DNA of 64,000 nucleotides from Warburgia ugandensis (taxonomy: Eukaryota > Streptophyta > Magnoliopsida > Canellales > Canellaceae), in contig CP141127.1 in NCBI GenBank assembly GCA_035236585.1, positions 48,312,001-48,376,000 of the forward strand. Reading direction: 5' to 3'. The notes beneath the pieces were generated by a model. It was given only the letters and a program-made list of their open reading frames with translations, did not search any database and was not told the DNA's origin. Positions 1 to 11,685 of this stretch are shown here, piece by piece; the stretch's first letter is position 1, and each line of letters starts with the position of its first letter. Position numbers and translations under genes: made by a program.

Positions 1-1500
1 ATCTCATTATGCAATGCATCATAATGCAAAATACTCAAAGGACTACTGTGTTGCAGTCTGATCCATACCAGTGCGCTCGGATAACTACTGTCATACTCCA
101 TGGATACCAAATGTGAAAATCATCTATGTCATGTCTATATGGGGAGACAAATCACCACAATGGTGGCCTTCCCATAATTGCCCCACCCAACATTTTGCCT
201 CTCTTTGGGCACGGTATCATCATATATATCACATTTTTTAGAGTGGGTGGCCAAACCCTCATAACCCTCTTAGCATAACATCCCCAGGTATACACCTGTT
301 TAAAACAAAAACCACAAGCCTTCTTGCTTGTATATAAAGTATTCTTTTACTTATCAAACGTCTTGTCTATTTATATCATCATCCTCGTATTTTGGTATTC
401 TTATACCGAGGATAGGATTTCACTTCAACTTAGGGACCATCATTTACAATGAATGATACCCATGTTCATATATGTTTAGGGATCACCATTCTATATGAAT
501 GATTCCCATGTATTGATTTTATACTTATCAAACAATTTGTTTGTTTATTTAGGGCTGGAATACATTCTAGTTCCCTATTCACTTAGTGTTTTCCTCAATT
601 CTAACTTAACCATTTCATATGTGTTTTGGTTGGATCATAAGGGTTTTCAATGGATTTAATACAAGTATTTACATTATACTTGTCAACATTTCCATACATA
701 AGATCATGTATTTAACATGTATTTTCATATAGATGCATTCATAAAATCCTCCTACCTTCAAGTAGTGATCCATCTCTTCAGATCTTCCATGATCCTAATT
801 GATATACGTAATCTGTAAATCCATACATACTATCAATATTTATACATTCTGAATAATCATATATATTTTATCCTATCTATATTCCTTGTTTGATATTGTC
901 CTTTGATATAAAGGATCTAGATCCTTTGTCCTATTATGATCTATCTTCCTTAGAAAGTATCTATCCTATTGACCAATAGATATCATGGTTAGAATGATCT
1001 TCTAATCTTTCATATCTAAGTGTCTTCCATTCTAAGTCTTTGTTTATTCCTTTCTTTAATCTTGATCTTTCATAGATCCTTTGATCAACAATTTATACTT
1101 GTTGAGAAAGATCAAGGGCTTAGATCTTCTATCATCTAGTTCTTCTTTGATCTAAGTTCGGTTATTTGATCATCCCTAAGGAGGACGATCTTGATTCTCT
1201 TCCTTGAATCATATTTGATCGAGGGTTCAAATCTTCTATTCTATTTGATCTAAATTGCAAGCAATATATATATCATACATAAAAAAGTATTTATTTCTTT
1301 TATTGTTCTTAATCATTCAAGATCCCATGGATCTTGTTTGATCATCCTTATCTTACTTACAATTTTTATTAAGGTTAGATAATTTACTAACCTTTTATTT
1401 TCTTATTATTATTTTTCAACTAGTTAATGTTTTGATGGTTGACTAAGGCTTACTAGCTGAATGGCTGAACACAAAGTGGTTACTTCAATCTTCATGTAAG

Positions 1501-1516
1501 GAGGCGTTTAGACCTC
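1501..1516 (-). other. Conserved GAGG/CCTC stem-loop of the shared module (C1 copy)
   Basis: On the minus strand this reads GAGGTCTAAACGCCTC: a 4-bp stem with an 8-base loop. The same 16 bases, with at most one change in the loop, occur at 16277-16292, 32807-32822, 62698-62713 and in the Athila-A leader at 35886-35901. Confidence 0.6.
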
Positions 1517-3691
1517 ACAAATATCAACGAAAGGTAGGGGAAGAGTGAGGCTCCATTAGAGAAGCCCCTTAACCACCATGTTTAGCATTCACTAGAGTGA
1601 CCTTAGCTCAACCTTTCATAAGGTTCCTATGAGCATTTTAACCCTAAGTTTGGGCCATTTAAAATATCATTCATAGGGTTTATTATACTCCTAGTTTGGG
1701 CCAAGGATTTGATAATCCTTATATTGTCCTATTAACTATAGCCCTTACTAATGTTAAGTCAAAGTCATTCCTTCTTCTTATGTGTACATGAAACTCTAAT
1801 TTCCAATTAGATTACATTTTGGTGATTTATGCTCATTATATCTCAACAACTACTTAACATTTGAATCTACTAATAAAATTTGACAACAATTAAATCATAA
1901 GCTTTAAAGCATAACTCCAATATAAATTTAACAACCATTTATACTAACATGCTTCTTATGAATGTAACTTAACCTAATGGAATAAACTATACTTAAACTA
2001 GCAAGATCCTAAGTTATGAAATACATGAAATTTTACTAGTAATCTAATAGAATCATGCTAAAATCTCAAATTCAAAATAACATGGCCCTAAGATAATTAA
2101 ATTACTAGCCTATTATAACAATCTAATAACATTTAGAGCATAGCATGCAAAATTTTAAGAATTACACTATCATTCTTCCTAATTTATAACATAAATCACA
2201 TTTATAATTCTATTATCAAATAAAACACAAGTAAACTAATTATATTAAGATTATTAGAAACTTTTACTTATGATCCAACCATTAGATCTTAGATCTTTTC
2301 CTTTAGATCAAGGCTTTTAATTACATTTAGGGCTTTTACTTCATTAAGATTCAAAGATCATATCCACTTGTTTTTGTCACGTTTAATCCATGATCTCACT
2401 GGATTTCATCATAATCCAATTCATACAACCCATCCAAAGGGTTTGATCATGCTTGATCTCATTGGTCAAGTCTGTCCCTTTGTATTTTTAAGGTATTTCT
2501 ACCATAAAGGATAGATTCATCAATTTATCTTAGATCTTTCAAAATAAATTATAGAAATCACTTTATTTTGACATTATTTCATCATTAAATCATATCCCCA
2601 AGATCTGATCATCTCAGATCTTGAAGATCATAAAAATTGGAAGCTTATTTCCTCAAAACAGAAAGTTTCTTGAAGCTTTTTATCAATTTTATGATTTCTG
2701 AAGAAACTAGACATTACAAGATTTCCATAGCTTCTTTCTAATCTTGATTTGGAGTTCAGATGACTCTGTAATTGAATAATGAAGTTCACAATCATTTCTA
2801 GGGTTCAGATTTGATCTGGACCTAGTGGAACAACCAGCTCAGATCAAGTTGAGTGGCAGGTCCAGTCAGGCAGAGTGGGCTGCACTCCCATCACCAGGAT
2901 GTAGGCAAGAATGCACTGCCCAAGACCACATCACATGGTGTGTCGTTCTATCAAAACGTCGTCACACACAGAGCGCATGCACGGAGACTCTACCACAAGG
3001 TGTGTTTCCATGCAGCGTCCCGCTTTAGCATCCCAGTGGCCCGATCTCTTAAGGGAGATCGGACAGTCCATTTTGGACTATCCAATCAAATTCCCTTCAA
3101 TTAATGGCTCTAAACTCAATAAAGAATTTTGAAAATTCTACCCTAGGGGTTTTGCATCCTTTTAAATCAATTGGATAGCTCAGATTTTTCATATGAGCCC
3201 TCCATCATCCAGAAATGAAGGGTTCTTATCCTTACTTGATTTTTATAATTTTTTACCTAAAATTAATTTTAGAAAAATAAAAATTCTATAAACTAACATG
3301 AAATAAGTATGGGAAGAGTTTCCACCTACTTGATTGGAGAAAAACTTAGGTTTCGCACCCCAATTTTAAAGAATTATCCCGTTGAAGATAAGATCACCCA
3401 ATACCCACTTATTTTGTGATTTTCTATTGATTGCACCATTGGATCTTGAAATTTCTTTTGGGGTTTTCTAGATAAGATGTTTAAGACAATATGAAAGGTA
3501 GGATTGGTGAGATTTGATTTGGAACAAAGTGCCTAATTGAATTTAGGTCTCTTGATCCAATCTAGAGAGAGAAAGTGGAAGAAGAGAGATTTTTGAGAAA
3601 TTTGGAAATGAATCTAGATCTGGTTTTTTTGGGGAAGCAAGATAATTTTGGAGAATTTTAATGAATATTTTTGGAGGATATTTTAGGTGTG

Positions 3692-3699
3692 TATTTATA
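3692..3699 (-). promoter_or_regulatory. TATA box of LTR C1
   Basis: TATAAATA on the minus strand, about 520 bases inside the LTR start. The same block, preceded by a C/T-rich 'tgcct'-like context in sister copies, occurs at 14030, 30845 and 60215. Predicted from position and conservation only. Confidence 0.5.
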
Positions 3700-4221
3700 G
3701 ATGTTTTTTAATTTTTCATAATTACTTATAATAATTATGTTTCAATTCTTTTGAATATTAAATTAACATTGGATCCTCCACTACCACCTCCTTCTCCACT
3801 ATCAACTGGTAGTGGTTTGAGCGCTCATTACATGTTTTCTAGCCGTTGGGTTCATTTGTGGGCCCCATGGAGGTATGAAAGGACCATTAAGAGTACTTAG
3901 TGGTGTTGGAATCATATTTCCAAGTACATTCTAAAGATTGATGTCTTAGATCTTATTATAGGTAAATTTATCATTTTACCCCTTTATTCATAAAAATGGA
4001 GAAAATTAAGGATTTTTCATTTTAACTCAGAATTGAACGTACTTAGTGTCATTTCTATCAGTTTTTTGAGTACATTCATAATTTATAAGTTTTAAATCAT
4101 GTTTTAATCTCTATAAAAAGATAATTTTCAATAACCTAAAATTTGAGCCCAGAAGTTTTAAAAATTCAAACTAAATTGATTTTCTCAATTAATTTACAAA
4201 ATTTAGGGTTATTACACAATT

Positions 4222-7200
4222 GAACTTATCAATGAAGGGAAACCTCTAAATATGGACTAACAATACAATTAAAACATGCAATTAAAACTTAAGAGGAGTG
4301 CAGATGATGCATGTATGGTGTGCATGGGGATAAGAGAAAGAATGCAAGAAACAATCTAACATGGAATGCATGAATCCTAGGACTATTGCACATGGAGTTG
4401 TCGATTTGTCTGTGCATGAAATTCAAACAATGAATAGTCTAAATATAAAATCATAAACCAAATTAATGAAGAAAGGAATAAGAGAAATGAACTTATTCAC
4501 CTAGAAATTAAGACCACAATGACCAAAGAACACAAGCAAGAGGGAAATGTGGAGGCTTGGAAGAGAGCAGTGAACAAGCGTGATCCTTACTTAAATTATC
4601 TAACCTAGCCAAGATAATGAGAATTTTTGTCCAAAAATAAGAGAGGAACTTAACTTAAATGCAAGGCATGTAACAATGCAAAAATAAACCAACTTGGAAA
4701 CTTTCCTATAAACACAATTCGTAAAAGGAGAAAACTTTCCTAAGATTAAAACATTCTAAATTTAGAACTTACCTAAACTAACTATTTCCTAAATGATGCA
4801 ATCAACTAATCATGATTACTATACAAAGCTAAGCAACAATCCAATCATTCACCATGCCATGAATTCAAGAGACATCATTAAACAATAAATTTAAGAGAAG
4901 TGCATCTAGAACCATGCTTATGACCATAGGATGGGAAGCATGATTCTAATGTGTTTCCTCATTATGAAATCTCACAAATATGATGTAAAATGTGTAAATG
5001 GCAGTAATGGAAGTGCATGGACAGAAATGAACTGCTAACTTTAAATTAAAAGAATAAGATCTAACAACATGTTAAACATTCCTAAGATTGTCAACATGCT
5101 ATACATCTATGTACTTTAAGATTCAATCTCCCAAACATGACCTAAACTTGCTAGAAAAAATGACACTTTAAGATCTAATATTCCTACTCATGTATCAAAC
5201 TTCCACAACTTCAACCAAAAGCTCCTTAGAACCATGCACATGAAGCACAAGGATGGTGCGCACTATTCATGAAGTAGGCACACCATACTCACATCATGTA
5301 AACCCAAAAATAATTCCCATAACATCTCAAGCACTATCCCAATCTCTAATAAACATGCATGTAAATCACTAAGGAAAAACTATCGAATAAGTTCAAAAAG
5401 GAAGCATGGGAATGAAAACATAATCATGAAATCTAAGCAAAGTGATGAAGAGTATAGCCAATGGAATTAAGGTGACTTTCCCTTGGCTGTCACTTCAAGG
5501 GAAAGTAACTGTGGATCTTTTGATCAACAAGCTAGAAGATTTATTAAAGGAATGGAAAGGAATGCAACAAATTCCTACACACTGAACTAAGCAACAATAA
5601 AGGTTTAAGAAGAACAAATAGAGAAATAATAACCAACCTTTTAATGGAGGAACTAAGAACTAAGCTTTGCGTAGGCTTGGAACACTTGGAGAGTAGCAAC
5701 TGCTCTTGGAGGAATGCGTTAAATGCTTAGAGAGGAAAGGAAAAAGGGGGTCAGGGGCTTCGCATCGCCGCAAGGAGAGGGTGTGAAGTGGGGCTGGTGC
5801 TTCAGGTGGTGGTCACCGTAGGGAGAGGGGGGGCCATTGAGTGGGGGTCTAACTTAATGTTTTAAGCTCTAATCCAATATTAAACTTAAGGTAAGATCAT
5901 ATAATCACAAGCCTTAATTTAATGATTTCTTTCATGATCAATGTTTTTCGAGTGATTGGATTGGTTATTAAGGATTAATGCTCATTAAATAGAACCATAG
6001 AATGGTTATTAGAGTTCTGATCACTACCAAACAAGGCGCATAACAACAAATCAATGATCCTCAATTAATCTATCATTTTTTTTATAACCAGTTCTCTGAT
6101 CTTAAAATTTTTAGACCATCTTCACTTAATAAAGGTTAAGGTTCATAATGGTGGCATCTAACCACTAATCAGACATTGTCAGGTCCTTATTCCTTTACTA
6201 TTTGATCGGCACAACAAAGATCATCTAATCAATTTGCATACAAAATTTTCAAGTTCTATCATATACTAGTTAATTTGAGGTCCAGCATTTTATTTGTGGT
6301 GTTTGATCATCAATTAGACATCACATGGTCACTATTTGAACAGTGACAATTAGACGGCCTATATCATCTAATCTATTCACTTCTGAAATTTGATAATTTT
6401 TATCTATTATATCAAACTAAGGTTTAACAACTAATTGGTAGCATTTGATCATCGATTAGGTACTACCAAATACTATTTATACAGTGACTGATTAGACGGT
6501 TGAGATTGTTTAATCAATTTTCTGGCTTAGATCAACAATCTTAGTTGGATCTAAGCTTCATTAGTCATATGTTTACTTATTTCTAAGCTTGGATTAAGAA
6601 AGGGATAGTAAGATCATCTATAAAACCTAGATCTAGCATGCAAATCCCTGAAAAGGAAATCCAAAGTGGAACAATGGTGTTGCTCACCTGACATGGGGTC
6701 TTTCTGTGAAGAAAGTCATTAACGATTATGGGTTTTTTGGAGATCGGTTACTAGACTAATACAATCACTATGCGTTCCATTTTTTCCAAAATCTAAAGTC
6801 CTACTCTTCACCGATTATCAAACAAATAAGGGGTTTTGAGGATGTCATCGATGAGGGAAACCACGATGATGTCAGATCTCCGATCTAAGATCTCCTCCTA
6901 GTCGTTCTTCTCTAAATCCAATGGTTTTAGGGCGTGTCGGTAACCACACCACCCCCCCCCCCCCTCCCTTTCTCTCTTTTCGGTTTGGAAACAGATCAAA
7001 TGGCCCTTGTACTTTAAGTTTTATTTTAAATTCTTTTGTTTAATTAAAGTTGAATAGTCATGATGTTTTTCTAGTTTCAAACATCATGATTTTAGTCGAA
7101 ATGAAACAAATGCCTTCTATGATGAATCTCCAACTTCTGTTAACTGTCAATAGTGAATTTTCATGAGTGGGGCCTACTTAGTGAAATTATCAATTTACTC

Positions 7201-7429
7201 TTTGCAAGAAAATCACAAGTTATTTATCTAAATTCTAATTTTCGTAATCTTAGTGTCATTGGATTCATTTTTCTAATACAATCCAATTATTTAGGTTCAA
7301 GGATCAAATAATTGTCTTTGAAAAGGTCAATTGTATGGAAGTTTAAACATGAAATTTTCCAATTTGCATTTTATCAAAATTAATTCAAAATTATTTGAAA
7401 AAAGAGCTAATTATAAATTTGAAATTATT
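4222..7429. other. Unassigned intergenic or decayed repeat DNA
   Basis: No ORF with recognisable protein similarity. From 4217 to about 5700 the DNA is AT-rich and unstructured. A G-rich patch lies at about 5740-5850. Degenerate tandem units of about 145 bp occupy about 5950-6530, and a C homopolymer lies near 6951-6964. The stretch at about 7100-7330 has the feel of gypsy U3 DNA but I could not pair it with another LTR here. It lies beyond the C-terminal side of the CACTA fragment at 7430-7862, so part of it could be CACTA 3' sequence. I saw no convincing CACTA terminus. Confidence 0.5.
5950..6530. repeat. Degenerate tandem repeat, about 145-bp unit, 3-4 copies
   Basis: Three units are clear by eye: about 6100-6240, 6241-6387 and 6388-6528. 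A weaker fourth may lie at about 5950-6100. Shared words in order are 'ggttaa', a 'gtggcat/gtgttt/tagcat' block, 'gatcatcaattag'-like, 'cagtgac' and 'attagacgg' in the last two, and a closing 'catctaatc'. Unit boundaries are approximate. Confidence 0.55.
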
Positions 7430-7862
7430 GCAACTCACTCATACAATCCATATAGCCCCCTCATATATTGTTTTAAACCCAAGCACCCTCCTCACCATTA
7501 TCATGCACATAACCCTCATTCTCAACAAGTACTTAGATTGATGGGATTGTTGTGGTAATACAAGGGTAATCTATTTTAGTATCTCCTAAGTCATCTTCAT
7601 CATAAAAATTTCTTGAATAAGATGATAAAATAGTTGACCATCTCTTATCATGTCCATCTTGCATGTAAAATACTTGTTTTGCTTGAGATGCCAAAATAAA
7701 TTGATCACTATTATAGCTAATCTTGTTGAGGTCAACCAATGTCAATCCAAGGGCATCAATTTTGATGATGTCTTTATTGTGTTCCACCAAATCATACTTA
7801 AACACAACTACAGTTCTGCAAGTATAATCCAAGGGCCTATATTTCTTTTATAACCCCATAGT
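7430..7862 (-). pseudogene. CACTA (En/Spm) transposase fragment, DUF4216 domain
   Basis: Minus-strand reading gives a DUF4216-type domain: RTVVVFKYD, then a KIDALGLTLVDLN-like stretch and QFILASQAKQVFYMQD, matching the family pattern of a VVLFKCDW-like strand followed by DPFI(L/F)ASQA.QVFYV.D. The longest open piece is 7533-7832. Coding similarity extends upstream through a one-base frameshift to 7862 (YGVIKEI, normally YGVL.EI) and downstream past stops to about 7430 (GAWV..NI.GGYMD-like). DUF4216 lies near the C terminus of plant CACTA transposase proteins. The fragment stops exactly where Athila-A pol sequence starts at 7863. It has the same strand as the CACTA N-terminal fragment at 49740-50453 and may be the other half of that element. 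Confidence 0.72.
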
Positions 7863-9023
7863 AAGAAAGTCCTTTACCCTAGGTTAGAAGGTCCTATTGT
7901 ATAATTCTAGATTACATCTATTTCCAAGAAAACTTAGATCTTGATGGACTGGACCCTACCTTGTAAGTACCATTTATTTGTAGAAAAGGATGGGGAGATC
8001 TCCAAAGCTAATGGACAAAGGTTTAAACCTTGAAGTGGAAGAAACATTACTTGAGGAACCAATTTATAAAGACACACCTCAACATGTCTCATGACACCTA
8101 TTTTAATCACATGAGCTACAATCATCATATCATTATTTCATAATAAATTTGGTTGAAGAAGTTAAACTTAGGGCTCGTTGGGAGGCAACCCAGGATTTTT
8201 AGAGTCTTAGTGTTCTACATCACTCATTTATCTCAAAGTTCTTTTATTTTCAAAATATTTTGAACATTGTTTAGTTTAGAGTGGGGGGTTTAGATATACA
8301 TGAGGTTTTTTTAGTTTTTCTTGTCTTGTTAAAAAAAATTGAATTTTCTGAGTTTTAAAAGTTTTGAAGGTCAAACTGCCTTTACTATGATGATAATTGG
8401 ATTGTCCAAAGTTTAGTATTTTCACTACTTTAACTTCTTAATAGAAATGCATATGGTTAATTTTACAATATTATTCATGTCTTGAAGTGTTTTATGAAAG
8501 TTAAAGTCTAGACTAGTAGATGATTATGACTTAGAAACACTAAGAAAATCAATGGAGACCTATATACCCAAGTGAGTTTTAGAGACTCTCATCTTTTTGA
8601 GGGTTATATATAATTCCCTATTTTGTTTAGGATACACTACTTCGAAGATCCTAGTATCCTTGTTTTGGTCAAAATTCCAAGAACTAAAAAGAATACTAAC
8701 TTTGTTCCTGAATATTTATTGACTCAAATAGGCTATAACAAACCTAGGAAATGATATAGTCCATCCTTGTTACAACCTAGAAATAGAAATTCCTCCCATT
8801 ACATTACACCACTACTTAGACATTTAAGCCTTTTTGGTGAGACGTTCCTTTTTAAAACCTTATTTACACTAACCCAAAGAAAACCCATATAGAATATTCA
8901 TTATCTACTTTTCAAAAATGACTAGAGATGGTACAGATTTTAGAAAAATGACAAAAGTCAAAGAAGTGAAAAGTATCAAAAGTACAAAAAGAAAGTGTTC
9001 CTTTCTCGAAATACAAGGAAAAG

Positions 9024-9043
9024 TGAAAAAAAAAAAAAAAAAA
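9024..9043 (+). repeat. A homopolymer in Athila-A copy 1 3' UTR
   Basis: About 20 A residues. The equivalent place in copy 2 (42484-42507) also has an A-run, so it belongs to the element rather than being a retroposon tail. Confidence 0.8.
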
Positions 9044-9856
9044 AGTTGAGAAAAGAGATAGGAAAATTGATTCAAGTACACCCAAAAGAAAAGTTGTCCA
9101 CAAATATTCATTTAAGACCTCTACTCAGATTTGAAACTTTGAATCCTTATACCCTTCTTTTTAGAACCCTATCCAAGCCTATGTTCCGCCCTATCTAAAG
9201 ACCTATTGATCTTAAGAGGAACATAGCTTTAATGAGGATATAAGTAGGAAAGAATAAAAGGGAACTATTCTTTATGGTCTTGGTAATGACATCCATTCTT
9301 AGGGATCATATTTCTTTATTTCATTTATACTTAAAATATTATGTGAACCATTACTCTTATTAGAGTCAATCACATAGTGAGTGAAATTTGTTTTACCCCT
9401 TTCTTTGAGAACATTATTTAGGAGAGTATATGTAATGACTCCAATTTTGTAATATTGAAATTCCAAGTTTAGCAATGAAAAGTTCAGTTTTAAAGAAAAG
9501 GGCATTTTGGTCATTTCACTAGTCATCTTGACTAAACGCAGAAATTTGGTCCTAAAAGTGGTTCCATTAGATGCGTCTCAGAAAAAGGAATCCAACGAGA
9601 TCAAAATCACCCAAAACAGAGTTAAAATGAGCAAGATATGACCCTTTGAAGTTTAGGGGCAAAACTATAAATTTCACAAAAACGACTTAACCTGAAAAAC
9701 ACAGGTGCCCGTTTTGATACGGGCACGCTTCATCTTCAACCTCCTAGAGGTTTTTGGAATGGCGGTGTTTCAAGAAGAAACCACCGCCATTCTGGAGGTT
9801 TCTCCACCGCCATTCAAAGGCGGTTAGAACCCCTCCAGAACCCTCTTTAAAAGCCC

Positions 9857-9864
9857 TATAAATA
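9857..9864 (+). promoter_or_regulatory. TATA box of solo LTR D1
   Basis: TATAAATA about 430 bp into the LTR, directly upstream of a CpG-rich leader. D2 has TATAAAAA at the matching place (57880). Confidence 0.55.
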
Positions 9865-11472
9865 GAGCTCTTGGGTGCCTCTAATGGCAGCCCAAAACCT
9901 TGGAGAAAACCCATCATGGAGCAGTGACCAAAAGGGGAAAACGTGGAGAGAAAACCAGCCACGAAGCAGGTACGCTCAAAAACTCCCCAAACCCATCTCA
10001 CCCATAGTCCTAGGCTCAGTTTCTCTAGGTTTTTGCATGAAAAACCATGGAGAATAGACCTCTGGGAGAGCCACCAAGGACCCTGGGACGTCCCCAGGGC
10101 CGCACTGGTTCGACAGGGTCGAACCAGGGTGACCTGAGGACGACCCAGGTCTCTAACGGGCGGGACGATCCAATAGGAACGTCCCACGTCGACCTGCGTC
10201 GACTTCCGTTTCAAAAACCAAACGGGCGCGGCCAGGGACGCACCCGCTAAAGAGAGAGACGGGCGGAGAAGTCACGCACGTCTATAGACACGCCCACTGA
10301 GGCACACACCGCAGACTTTTGGTTTGTTAAGGAAGCCAGGGCGCATGACGCTGACGCGCAGCGCCCTAGCATTCTGTATTTTAAGTCTTAAGGGACTCAT
10401 GTACATACAACACTAAAACGCTTATAACTTGAGATCTAGAGCTCCGATTGAGGCGCCGCAAAAGGCGTTGTGTCTGTGTCGACGACATGGACACATCTAA
10501 GATATAAAATCCCTGATCAAGGCCCAATAAAAGTAGGGCATGACCCTTGGAATAGGATGGTGGCGTGTGGCCACTAGAACTTTGGAAAACTGAGGATACC
10601 AAGGCCCAATTAGGACCTTAGGACACCCATAGGCATAGGGATGGACCCCTAATGCCTAAGTAATAAGACCCAACTGCTCTAAACCCATAAAAGATAGGTT
10701 AAACTAACCTTGAGTCCCCAAACCATGTTCAGCAACGTACGAGGACAAGAGGGTTAACGCGACCTAGCCACGTAGGTGCTCTATCACTATTAGATTCTTT
10801 TAAAAGAACTATTGTTATTTTGAGAACATATGTTTTAGATATATGACTTGATTTGCATAACTTAATTCAGCATGCATGATAAATGATTTGTACATAGCCA
10901 TGTTTTGAAAAGATTGCATATACATTATGCACATATATGTGTTGCAAACAATTGTATACATTACATGATTTAAGTACTTGCAAAGATTGCATGTCCTTGA
11001 GGGTTGCCAAAAGACGCTGGAGTGCCGAGGGCCAGGTAGTTGTGAGGGACCCAAAGAGGACAAGTTTTAACAAGAGGTTTTGACTTCTTTAATCTTATGT
11101 GATTTGGGCAAGTAAGCCCATGGGTGCTATGCCGAGGGGTCTGGGTTGGCCACTCGGCCTCTACCACTAATAGGTGGATGGGTACCATGCCCAAAAAGAG
11201 GCAAGTCCCTACGTCGACTGCATGTGGTACAGGGGGCTACCACTGGTGTCACAGCACTGGGTCGACGTGTCATAGGCCCCGTGGAGGCTATGACCAAGTG
11301 TCCTCAGGTACCTGGGTACCACACGGCGAGGAGGTCGTGGGCATAGTGGACCCTATGGTTTGATGAGTTATGTGCATTTCATATAGCATGATATGAGGTT
11401 GGTCGACCATACCATACTAGAGATCCATGAGTTGGACTCCATGAAGCATCTATTGCATATCATGATGTCATC

Positions 11473-11495
11473 ATATATATATATATATATATATG
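11473..11495. repeat. (AT)n microsatellite in D1
   Basis: About 11 AT units. In D2 the equivalent place (about 59580) has only a short AT tract, so the array expanded after the copies separated. Confidence 0.8.
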
Positions 11496-11668
11496 ATACT
11501 TTCACTTTTGGATTATGTGATCTTTTAAGTCATGAGTATTTTAGTTTTGATTATGGATTCTTATACTGATATTGAACGCGAATATTCAAACATACGCATA
11601 TTTTGAATGAGTATATGATTTTAAAACATCTCATGCATTTATAAAACTAGTAGTGATAGGCTCCTACT

Positions 11669-11685
11669 GAGTATATTATATACTC
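11669..11685 (+). other. Conserved hairpin in D-family LTR
   Basis: Perfect inverted repeat GAGTATA-tta-TATACTC near the 3' part of the LTR. D2 has GAGTATA-gta-TATACTC at 59767-59783: the same arms with a different loop. A role in RNA 3'-end formation is only a guess. Confidence 0.5.

Larger units (their letters stand above)
1..4216 (-). mobile_element. LTR of gypsy family C, copy C1, truncated by window start
   Basis: Read on the minus strand this begins TGTAATAACCC at 4216 and follows the same order of blocks as the complete family C LTRs at 13459-18359 and 30256-34833: U3, TATA box, CpG-rich segment, the GAGG/CCTC stem-loop module, then a block that in the other copies includes a 'gccaccactatgaaagtctt'-like stretch. 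The last few hundred bases of the LTR lie left of the window. The five bases next to the LTR start are CAATT (4217-4221) and would be one half of a target duplication whose partner is outside. No pol or gag is visible, so solo or paired status cannot be decided. The short ORFs at 2825-3132 fall in the CpG-rich leader and resemble no protein I know. Confidence 0.82.

Noticed and set aside
9024-9043. A-run considered as the poly(A) tail of a LINE or SINE
   Set aside because: The parallel place in Athila-A copy 2 (42484-42507) also has an A-run with the same flanks, so it belongs to the Athila 3' UTR.
9744-10214. 156-codon minus-strand ORF
   Set aside because: It falls in the GC-rich leader of solo LTR D1 and reads across its TATA box. 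It is not conserved in D2.
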